Below are positions 1 through 5,695 of a DNA stretch of 5,695 bases, in pieces. Position 1 is the stretch's first letter. The number at the start of each line of letters is the position of its first letter. This DNA is from Desulfobacterales bacterium (GTDB lineage Bacteria; Desulfobacterota; Desulfobacteria; Desulfobacterales; C00003060). The notes below the pieces were generated by a model. The model did not search any database. It saw only the letters and a list, made by a program, of their open reading frames with translations, and was not told the DNA's origin. The stretch is from positions 1 through 5,695 of the forward strand of contig JAUWXJ010000151.1 in NCBI GenBank assembly GCA_030616425.1, read 5' to 3'. Made by a program: the position numbers and the translations under genes.

Positions 1-2
1 GT

Positions 3-116
3 CATGAACCAGGCACACGTATATGTAGCATACAAGCTAACAAGCCTATTGTAACTGGGTCAGGACGGTTTGCCGAATATGGTGCCGTTGTGGGAGCTAT
101 CAGGCAATATCAGTGA
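3..116 (+). CDS. Possible 3' end of an unidentified gene (partial)
   Basis: A frame is open from the left edge to a TGA at 114-116 and gives 37 residues ending in GRFAEYGAVVGAIRQYQ. The composition looks protein-like (small and hydrophobic residues, charged residues well mixed), and the stop lies 88 bases before the stop of the convergent dusB gene, a normal layout for two genes meeting tail to tail. I do not recognise the family. An open stretch this short can occur by chance, so the call rests mainly on composition and position. No clear intrinsic terminator is seen in the 117-204 gap that separates it from dusB. Confidence 0.35.
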   Translation, partial: HEPGTRICSIQANKPIVTGSGRFAEYGAVVGAIRQYQ

Positions 117-204
117 CCCGAACTCAAAAAAGATACCCCCCGTGGCGGCTCTTCTATAGCAATAGTGTAGGAAATTATGATACGAGACAATAGCTGGCTA
201 TCAG

Positions 205-1197
205 TCATATCGGTTGATGATCTGGCTGCATTGTACCCTGCAGACGGTCAAAGTAGGTCCGCACTGCATCCATCATGTCCTGTTTGGTCTTCAAGCTTGT
301 GATGGTCGTCCGGAAACGACTGCTGTGTGGAAGACCCTTGGTAAACCATCCGACACGGCTTCGCATCATGAGAACAGCGCGGCCTTCTCCAAAATGCTCT
401 ACAGAATACTCGATGTAACGAAGCACTGTTTGAAGGCGTTCGGGAAGGTCTGGCTCTCTATGGGGCGTGGAGTTAATGAGATCGAGTGCCTGGGAAAAGA
501 TCCAGGGGTTTCCTATGGCAGCCCGCCCTATCATAACAGCGTCGCACCCGGTTTGCCGTTGCATCCTGAGAACATCATCTGGCCTGTGAATGTCGCCGTT
601 ACCTATGACCGGGACAGAAACCGAATCCTTGAGCCGGGCAATCAGAGACCAATCTGCGGTGCCGCTAAACCCTTGAACGGCGGTCCTGGGGTGGATAGCT
701 ACAGCATCCACACCGCAGTCTTCGGCAATACGCGCTGTGCTGATTGCCTGCTTCCCTGAAGGCTCCCAACCGGTTCTCATCTTAATAGTTAGTGGCAGGG
801 TGACTGCGCTGCGGATTCCCTTCAAAGCCGCTTCCAGCCTCTTTGGTTCGCGCATCAAGGCCACACCAGCCCGTTGTCTTATGATTCTTCGGACCGAACA
901 CCCCAGGTTAATATCAAGAAGATCGGCCCCTGCGCTCTGTACTATCTGTGCAGCCTCCTTCATAATCTCTGGATCTGCGCCAAAAATCTGGACTGAAAGA
1001 GGCCGCTCACTGGGATGGCTTCTCAGTAGGTCTGTGGTCTTTTTTGAGCCGTGCACAAGGCCGTTTGCGCTTACCATCTCACTAACAACTAAGGCACACC
1101 CCTCTTCCCTGGCTAACCGTCGAAACGGGAGATGTGTGATCCCGGCCATGGGGGCGAGAATTAGGGGATTCTCCAATACCAAATTGCCGATTCTCAT
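205..1197 (-). CDS. dusB: tRNA-dihydrouridine synthase, DusB type
   Basis: This encodes a 330-residue FMN-dependent enzyme that reduces specific uridines in the tRNA D-loop to dihydrouridine, using NADPH in the cytoplasm. The Dus TIM barrel is clear: LAPMAGITHLPFRRL at residues 14-28, SEMVSANGL near 39-47, the NLGC catalytic motif with the likely active-site Cys at 100, TIKMRTGW with Lys139, the HPRT motif with His169 and Arg171, GNGDI at 199-203 and GRAAIGNPW at 224-232. The C-terminal helical part keeps GWFTKGLP. I chose the ATG at 1197 because MRIGNLVLENPLILAPMAG is the usual Dus N-terminus. The same frame stays open for 63 more codons upstream, but that extension matches nothing in the family and translates a GC-rich hairpin. 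Only a weak AGGG precedes the start. One oddity is that the proline normally following the catalytic Cys is Ser101 (GCS instead of GCP). The gene is divergent from hdrA and has no evident functional link with it. Confidence 0.93.
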   Translation of the reverse strand: MRIGNLVLENPLILAPMAGITHLPFRRLAREEGCALVVSEMVSANGLVHGSKKTTDLLRSHPSERPLSVQIFGADPEIMKEAAQIVQSAGADLLDINLGCSVRRIIRQRAGVALMREPKRLEAALKGIRSAVTLPLTIKMRTGWEPSGKQAISTARIAEDCGVDAVAIHPRTAVQGFSGTADWSLIARLKDSVSVPVIGNGDIHRPDDVLRMQRQTGCDAVMIGRAAIGNPWIFSQALDLINSTPHREPDLPERLQTVLRYIEYSVEHFGEGRAVLMMRSRVGWFTKGLPHSSRFRTTITSLKTKQDMMDAVRTYFDRLQGTMQPDHQPI

Positions 1198-1532
1198 AAA
1201 CCCTGTAGTATAAGTGATTAAGCCTAAGCGCCCGCTCTGCTGGTACGAAGCTAATACGTGCTCTACATCCGGATTGATAAAGCCCCCTCCCCGAGGGCCC
1301 GGAATGGAGGGATTGGGAAGGAGGTAACAATGACTGGCAACCTTTAGCACACGTAAGATGAGAGTGTAAATACGATATCTGCCCACACTCCATGTTCAAA
1401 CCTCTTCGCGGGGTAGTTACAGAACCTTGCTAATTCATGTCCCGCCTTGAGTTAGGGCTTGATTTTCTTCAGACTCCTCTGTAGTTAAAGTCCTCATTGT
1501 AACTATTACCCTCATTTGCCGTGCGAGCACCT
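1198..1532. other. Divergent intergenic region between dusB and hdrA
   Basis: This 335-base stretch separates the two divergently transcribed genes and should hold the promoters of both. On the minus strand a TATACT (complement of 1207-1212) lies close to the dusB start but has no good -35 partner. On the plus strand TTGATT (1459-1464) with a 17-base spacer to TAGTTA (1482-1487) is a poor sigma70 match. I see no convincing sigma54 site, tRNA or known riboswitch. The notable content is a GC-rich hairpin at 1285-1311 and an orphan strong Shine-Dalgarno at 1318-1325. Open frames across this region (for example minus strand 1082-1399) have no recognisable protein content. Confidence 0.6.
1285..1347 (+). 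promoter_or_regulatory. Hairpin followed by strong Shine-Dalgarno and five-codon open frame
   Basis: CCCTCC at 1285-1290 pairs with GGAGGG at 1306-1311, and an inner CCG/CGG stem closes the loop. Seven bases later comes AAGGAGGT (1318-1325), near-perfect complementarity to the 16S 3' end, with the ATG at 1330 at ideal spacing. That ATG opens only MTGNL before TAG at 1345-1347. The CCTCC of the hairpin could alternatively pair with the GGAGG of the Shine-Dalgarno (1320-1324), so the two pairings would compete. This could be a leader minicistron in the hdrA 5' region, or the remains of a lost gene. The hdrA start is about 186 bases further on, so coupling by simple overlap is not possible. It is a structural observation only. 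Confidence 0.3.
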
Positions 1533-4500
1533 ATGATGAAGCCCGAAAATACCCAGGAAGCGCTTGGCGCAGTTATGGTAGTTGGGGGCGGTATTGCGGG
1601 GATGCAATCAGCCCTGGACCTCGCCTCCGCTGGGTTTTATGTCTACCTGGTTGAAGCCACACCTGCCATTGGTGGGACTATGGCTCAACTCGATAAGACC
1701 TTTCCTACCAACGAGTGCGCCATGTGAATCCTTTCCCCTAAGCTGGTCGAGGTCGGCCGGCACACCAACATCGAACTGTTGACCCTGTCTGAAGTGCAGA
1801 GCGTATCCGGGAAAGCCGGCAACTTTGAAGTGACGGTTTCTCAGGCCCCCCGCTACATTGACACAGACCTATGTATTGCTTGCGGCATCTGTGCAGAAAA
1901 ATGCCCCAAGGGCGTCGTCGATTATTACAATGCCGGACTGAGCAAACGAAAAGCGGCCTATCTTCCTTACCCCCAGGCCGTTCCCTTAAAGTATGTGATT
2001 GATGCAAAGAACTGCATCTATTTTCAAAAAAGGGGCCGGTGCAAGGCGTGCCAGGAATTCTGCCCCACCGGTGCGGTCAACTTTGAGGACGAGGCCCAGG
2101 TCCGCCGCATCCGGGTGGGTGCAATGATCCTGTGCCCTGGATTTGTTCCCTACGACCCTCTCAAGCGTGACACATTTTCCTATGGCCGACATCCAAACGT
2201 GGTGACCAGCCTTGAGTTTGAGCGGATACTCAGCTCCTGTGGCCCCTACCAAGGGCATATGGTGAGGCCCTCTGATCAAAAGGAACCAAGACGGATCGCG
2301 TGGCTCCAATGTGTCGGCTCCAGGGATAGCCACCACGGTGCCAACGGGTATTGCTCAACTGTGTGCTGTACCTATGCCATTAAACAGGCGGTGATCGCAA
2401 AGGAACACAGCACGGCCCCATTGGATGCAGCTATTTTCTATATAGACGTTCGGACGCAGGGCAAAGACTTTGAAAGGTACTACATGCGAGCCAAGGATGA
2501 GGAGGGGGTTCGGTTTGTAAGATCAAAGATTAGCAGCGTCATGCCTGTGGAAGAGACAGAAAGCCTCTTGATTCGATACACAGACGCGGCAGGAAAGCGG
2601 ATTCAAGAGGAATATGACATGGTGGTCCTGTCTGTGGGGCTGGGCGTAAGAAAAGATACGGTTTCTCTGGCCGAAAAGCTCGGCATAGAGCTTGACCAAT
2701 ATAATTTTGCAGCTACAAGCAGCTTCCAACCTGTGGAGACATCAAGCCCCGGGATCTACGTTTGTGGGGCCTTTCAGGCACCAAAGGACATCCCGTACTC
2801 GGTCATGCAGGCGGGTGCTGCAGCCTGTGCGGCAGGGGCCAGGCTCGCCGAGGCACGGGGTACCCTGGTGCAAGAAAAACCCCGGGTCCCCGAGCGCATT
2901 GTGGCCGGGGAACCGCCGCGCGTAGGGGTGTTTGTGTGCAACTGCGGTAAGAACATCGGAGGGATTGTCCGGGTGAGCGAGGTGGCAGCGTTTGCAAAGA
3001 CCTTGCCCTATGTGGCGTACGTGGAGGAGAACCTCTTCAGCTGCGCCCAGGATACCCAGGGCAAGATCACAGAGGTGATCAAGGAGCAAGGCCTTAATCG
3101 CGTTGTGGTGGCTGCCTGCAGTCCCGGAACTCATGAGCCTCTTTTCCAGGAAACCCTGATCCGGGCAGGCCTTAACAAATATCTCTTTGAGATGGCCAAC
3201 ATTCGGAACCAGTGTTCCTGGGTCCATAGCAACGATCCGGATGCAGCGACCGAGAAGGCCAAGGGTCTGGTGCGCATGGCTGTGGCAAAGGCAGTACGCC
3301 TGGCACCCCTGGAAGAAGTGAAGGTGGATGTGACCCAGGCCGGTCTTGTCATTGGGGGCGGGCTGGCAGGGATGACGGCAGCCTTGGGCTTGGCAGACCA
3401 GGGCTTTCAGGTTCATCTGGTTGAAAAGGAAAAGGCCCTGGGAGGCCACGGCCGAAAACTCTTGAAAACGTGGAAAGGCGAAAACATTGGAGCCTTTCTA
3501 AAAGAGGTTGTTCAAAGGATTGAAGAGCATCCGCTTGTCTCTGTGCACCTGGAATCCACCGTGGTGGAGGCCGAAGGGTTTGTTGGGAGCTTCAGGTCTC
3601 GGATAAAGAGAGGGGAGGAGGCCGAAGTCGTTGAGCATGGTACGACCATTATTGCTTTAGGGGCACATCAGCTCAGGCCCAGCGAGTATCATTTTGGCAC
3701 GCATCCCGATATCTTTGTATCCCTCGAGCTTGACAGCGCCATTGCCACGGATTCTGAAAGGTTCAAGGAGGCCAACGCGGCCGTCTTTATCCAGTGTGTA
3801 GGCTCAAGAGAACCGCAGAGGCCATACTGTAGCAAGGTTTGCTGCACCCACTCGATTCAGAGCGCCTTAAGACTGAAAGAGCTCAACCCTGACATGGAGA
3901 TTTATATCCTGTTTCGAGACATTCGCACCTATGGCCAGAGAGAAGAGATTTACAAAGAGGCTCGCTCAAAAGGTATTGCTTTTATCCGTTACAGCCTGGA
4001 GGAAAAACCGCAGGTGGACGTTACAGGCAATAAGCTCAGGGTCACGGTCACAGACCAGATGCTTCAGATGCGGGTCCAGATTGATGCAGATATCATAACC
4101 CTTGCTTCAGCTATCGTGCCTACGGAAGATAGCAGGCTTGTTTCAGGGTTCTACAAGCTCGCCATGAACGAAGACGGGTTTTTCCAGGAAGCCCACGCAA
4201 AACTGCGGCCTGTTGATTTTTCGACAGACGGCGTCTATATGGCCGGCCTTGCCCACGGCCCCAAACCTGTTGAGGAAAGCATTGCCCAAGGTCAGGCCGC
4301 CGCTGCCAGATCCGTTTCTCTGCTGGCAGCAAAGACCATTTATACCAGCGCCGTGGTGGCCTACACTAGTTCGGCCTACTGCTCAGAGTGCGGGGTTTGT
4401 ATCGAGATATGCCCATTTGGCGCGGCAAGTATAGACAACAAGACAGGCAAGGCGCAGGTCAACCCGGCCCAGTGCAAGGGATGCGGGCTGTGCGTGGCAT

Positions 4501-4583
4501 CATGCCGGTCAGGGGCCTTAAACCTTAAAGGATTCGACCAGGCCCAGACGTTTGCAATGATTGATGAGGCATTGGCCTCGTAG
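1533..4583 (+). CDS. hdrA: HdrA-like two-unit FAD/iron-sulfur protein, selenocysteine-containing
   Basis: The product is 1016 residues if the in-frame TGA at 1725-1727 is read as selenocysteine (Sec65). It is related to heterodisulfide reductase subunit A, the cytoplasmic flavin-based electron-bifurcating hub. Unit 1 has the FAD motif GGGIAG (18-23), then IGGTMAQLDKTFPTNECAM followed by Sec65 where family members have Cys, then ILSPKLVEVGRH. An inserted ferredoxin part follows, with CIACGICAEKC at 114-124 and C-x8-C-x2-C-x3-C at 161-177, and a C260/C274/C278/C279 cluster set. Next comes the region usually found at the N-terminus of HdrA (VFVCNCGKNIGG near 467-476, C504, C529 and THEPLF, C561 in NQCSWVH). 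Unit 2 has a second FAD motif (608-613), the set C755/C766/C770/C771 and two C-terminal clusters (950-960, 981-991). Methanogen HdrA is about 650 residues, so this is the long bacterial form. ATG 1533 is preferred; GTG 1521 and ATG 1536 are also possible, and none has a good ribosome site. A plain gene call would start falsely at 1779. BamE-type proteins are the main alternative. Confidence 0.93.
1725..1761 (+). promoter_or_regulatory. Selenocysteine UGA and putative bacterial SECIS hairpin in hdrA
   Basis: The TGA at 1725-1727 is followed by an 8-bp hairpin. G1742-C1749 pairs with C1754-C1761, including two G-U pairs, and the apical loop AGGU is at 1750-1753. The loop has G at its second position, as bacterial SECIS elements require, and 23 bases separate the TGA from the first G of the GG. 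This is within the range known for bacterial elements, and the loop resembles the AGGUCU loop of E. coli fdhF. The role would be to bind SelB and direct Sec-tRNA to the UGA. Pairing was drawn by eye without energy calculation. Confidence 0.7.
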
Positions 4584-4912
4584 TGCGGTGTCCCATAAGT
4601 TCCATATTCGATTTTGGCAATTCAACATATTGGTGGAACGCTGTAGCGGTTGTGAAAATCCGAATATCGAAATACGAAATCCGTGATGTTCTCAAGGCGT
4701 CAGCCGCAAACAATATCAGAATCCAAATGTTCGAAATTGAAAACAAATGCACTCTAGCGGTGTTGATTTCCGTTTTTGTCATTGAGATTTCTGTTATTTG
4801 AATTTGTTTGGCGCAAGCTTCACTTCGTGTCGTGCTTCGATATTCGAATTTCGGATTTATTCAGAGCAGTTGTAATGCATTCTCATGAGCTGTTAGGGAC
4901 GGATCAGAAGAC
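4584..4912. repeat. Intergenic large imperfect inverted repeat (about 4654-4862)
   Basis: This 329-base gap between hdrA and mvhD contains no credible gene. Its centre is an AT-rich imperfect inverted repeat. The outer left arm (about 4658-4679, AATCCGAATATCGAAATACG and on) is matched by the reverse complement of the outer right arm (about 4835-4858), with 17 of 22 positions agreeing and the mismatches clustered at AT/TA swaps. Inner arms also match, for example AAACAA at 4708-4713 with TTGTTT at 4804-4809. The motif family TCGAAATTCGAA and relatives is characteristic of dispersed intergenic palindromic repeats in some anaerobe genomes; that comparison is from memory. The arms could fold into a long hairpin of about 200 nt in RNA. 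It has no transposase, target duplication or clear terminator U-run. The rest (4584-4650, 4865-4912) shows only a short CGCT/AGCG palindrome near 4640-4655 and the weak mvhD ribosome site. Confidence 0.7.
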
Positions 4913-5344
4913 ATGAATAACTGGGAACCGAGAATTATTGCCTTTCTCTGCGAGTGGTGCAGTTATGCTGCTGCTGACCTGGCAGGTGTGAACAGGTTGG
5001 CTTATCCATCAAATATCCGGGTTGTCCGAATCCCGTGCACAGGACGCATGAGCACAAAATTTATTTTGGACGCGCTACGTCATGGGGCTGACGCGATTTG
5101 GGTTTCAGGGTGACACCCTGGAGAGTGTCATTACCTGGAGGGTAATTACTATGCTCGGAGAAAATTTGCCCTGCTGAAAAGCTTTCTGGAACATATGGGG
5201 ATTGAACCGGGGCGGCTTCAATTTTCATGGATCTCTTCCTCAGAGGCGGGCAAGTTTGTGGATGTTGCCAACATTGTGACCGATAAGGTGAAGGCCTTGG
5301 GTCCGGCCAAACATCTCGTCAAGACAAAGCCGAGGGTGGTTTAA
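4913..5344 (+). CDS. mvhD: MvhD-like [2Fe-2S] electron-transfer subunit, selenocysteine-containing
   Basis: The product has 143 residues when TGA 5111-5113 is read as Sec67, the usual size of the family (hydrogenase delta subunit, also FrhD- and BamF-like). These small [2Fe-2S] proteins shuttle electrons between a catalytic enzyme and HdrA. The five family cysteine positions are visible: Cys13 and Cys16 (LCEWCSY), Cys42 (RIPCTGRM), position 67 (normally Cys, here UGA) and Cys72 in HPGECHY. The text after the UGA, HPGECHYLEGNYYARRKFAL, is unmistakable family sequence in the same frame. The ribosome site is weak (AGGGA at 4895-4899, 13 bases before the ATG). Without recoding, only a meaningless 66-residue N-terminal piece would be annotated. 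It lies downstream of hdrA in the same orientation but is separated by a 329-base repeat-bearing gap, and its stop abuts the start of the frhB-like gene. The match to the MvhD family is secure; the identity of its electron donor is not known. Confidence 0.93.
5111..5149 (+). promoter_or_regulatory. Selenocysteine UGA and putative SECIS hairpin in mvhD, with a second overlapping hairpin
   Basis: After TGA 5111-5113, the stem A5130-C5135 with G5141-U5146 (6 bp, perfect) carries the loop UGGAG at 5136-5140. It is extended below one C-U mismatch by G5127-C5149 and U5128-A5148. G is at the second loop position, and 23 bases separate the TGA from the first G of the GG, exactly as in hdrA. A second hairpin starts at the UGA itself: UGACAC (5111-5116) pairs with GUGUCA (5125-5130) around the loop CCUGGAGA. 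The two hairpins share A5130 and both present CCTGGAG (5117-5123 and 5134-5140). The distal one is the better SECIS candidate by spacing. Confidence 0.7.
5332..5339 (+). promoter_or_regulatory. Ribosome binding site of the frhB-like gene inside the mvhD end
   Basis: GAGGGTGG lies in the last codons of mvhD, with AGGG (5333-5336) eight bases before the ATG at 5345. The mvhD TAA (5342-5344) touches that ATG. This supports the start choice and suggests translational coupling of the two genes. Confidence 0.6.
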
Positions 5345-5695
5345 ATGCTGAGCTACACGTCAAAGATTCGCGAGACCGCGAGACGGTTGCTGCAAGAGCA
5401 GCGAGTGGACGGTGTGATCGGATTCAGGAACGGCACTCTGCCCATGATGTGTCAGCCTGTGCTCATAACCAGTCCCGAGGATGCTGATACACTCTACTGG
5501 GATAGTTTCTGCTGGGTGAACCTGGCCAATTATCTGCCAAAACGCCAGGGGCGTATAGCTGTTGTAGCCAAGGGGTGCGACGCCAGAAACATTGTAGTCC
5601 ACATCTTGGAAAATCAGATCAACAGGGATCAAGTCTTTATCATCGGGATCCCTTGCGAAGGGATGATAGACCGGCGGAAAGTCATAAGGGCGTTG
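5345..5695 (+). CDS. FrhB/FdhB-like oxidoreductase subunit (5' part, cut by window edge)
   Basis: The first 117 residues are present and the frame is open to the window end. The sequence VDGVIGFRNGTLPMM (21-35), WDSFCWVNLANYL (52-64), VVAKGCDARNIV (73-84) and IIGIPCEGMIDRRK (99-112) resembles the coenzyme F420 hydrogenase/dehydrogenase beta subunit family, in which KGCD(S/A)R and GxPC are recurring motifs. Cys36, Cys56, Cys78 and Cys104 are visible. Members normally run to roughly 300-400 residues and carry a flavin and iron-sulfur clusters; most of that lies beyond the edge. In F420-using organisms the family handles F420, but in bacteria that lack F420 related proteins act with ferredoxin, formate dehydrogenase or unknown partners, so no specific electron carrier is assigned. 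It starts directly after the mvhD stop, so the two are almost certainly one transcription unit. The gene name is left open because the family is broad. Confidence 0.82.
   Translation, partial: MLSYTSKIRETARRLLQEQRVDGVIGFRNGTLPMMCQPVLITSPEDADTLYWDSFCWVNLANYLPKRQGRIAVVAKGCDARNIVVHILENQINRDQVFIIGIPCEGMIDRRKVIRAL

Noticed and set aside
190..201. ATAGCTGGCTAT palindrome as a terminator for dusB
   Set aside because: The stem is only four or five pairs with a tiny loop and is not followed by a T run on either strand; it also overlaps the spot just before the dusB stop without GC strength.
1333..1350. Sigma54-like -24/-12 element at TGGCAACCTTTAGC
   Set aside because: The GG to GC spacing is one base short of the required distance and the -12 half is TAGC, not TTGC.
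1198..1386. N-terminal extension of 63 codons for dusB, starting at 1386 on the minus strand
   Set aside because: The extra residues match no Dus sequence and run through an intergenic GC hairpin; the MRIGNLVLENPLILAPMAG start at 1197 is the normal family N-terminus.
1395..1445. tRNA-like text around TTCAAACCTC, considered as a tRNA or tRNA-Sec gene
   Set aside because: The flanking bases do not form a T-arm or an acceptor stem on either strand.
1725..1778. hdrA as a pseudogene broken by a nonsense mutation, with a new start at 1779
   Set aside because: The frame is intact for more than 950 codons afterwards, the TGA falls on a conserved cysteine known to be Sec in the family, a SECIS-like hairpin follows, and mvhD shows the same pattern.
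2742..3449. 235-codon open frame on the minus strand inside hdrA
   Set aside because: It is antisense to well-conserved HdrA domains; the translation is rich in Cys, His and Pro without any recognisable domain, typical of a shadow frame in GC-rich coding DNA.
4583..4801. 72-codon plus-strand frame (and the 85-codon minus-strand frame 4525-4782) in the hdrA-mvhD gap
   Set aside because: Both translate the AT-rich inverted repeat, have no ribosome site of note and resemble no protein family.
5111..5344. mvhD as a truncated 66-residue gene
   Set aside because: Family residues including HPGECHY continue in frame after the TGA and restore the usual length of about 140 residues.

Overview
The window fits an anaerobic bacterium of the Desulfobacterota type (sulfate reducer or syntroph). 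The reasons are a long two-unit HdrA-like flavoprotein, an MvhD-like partner, an FrhB/FdhB-type gene, two in-frame UGA codons that are best read as selenocysteine, and moderate GC content. The lineage is an inference from gene content; no rRNA or other phylogenetic marker is present.

Layout. Positions 1-116 hold what may be the 3' end of an unidentified + strand gene. Positions 205-1197 (minus strand) encode a tRNA-dihydrouridine synthase of the DusB type. Positions 1198-1532 are a divergent intergenic stretch with a GC-rich hairpin and a very strong but seemingly orphan Shine-Dalgarno sequence. Positions 1533-4583 encode a 1016-residue HdrA-like protein interrupted by an in-frame TGA at 1725-1727. 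Positions 4584-4912 are non-coding and carry a large imperfect inverted repeat. Positions 4913-5344 encode an MvhD-like protein interrupted by TGA at 5111-5113. From 5345 to the right edge runs the 5' part of an FrhB/FdhB-like gene that starts directly after the mvhD stop codon.

How the genes work together. HdrA proteins are FAD-containing electron-bifurcating or confurcating hubs, and MvhD is the small [2Fe-2S] protein that passes electrons to HdrA from a partner enzyme. FrhB/FdhB-like proteins are flavin/Fe-S subunits that exchange electrons with a soluble carrier or with ferredoxin. The order hdrA-mvhD-frhB-like suggests a cytoplasmic electron-transfer module. No HdrB, HdrC or hydrogenase catalytic subunit is visible, so the true donor and acceptor are unknown.

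The main point for an annotator is that both hdrA and mvhD would be cut in two by software that treats TGA as stop. In each case the TGA replaces a conserved cysteine codon, family sequence continues in frame beyond it, and a hairpin with a GG-containing apical loop follows at the same distance (23 nt between the TGA and the first loop G of the GG). Both selenoprotein families are known; the more unusual aspects are the asymmetric HdrA tandem architecture, the repeat element lodged between hdrA and mvhD, and the double hairpin after the mvhD TGA.
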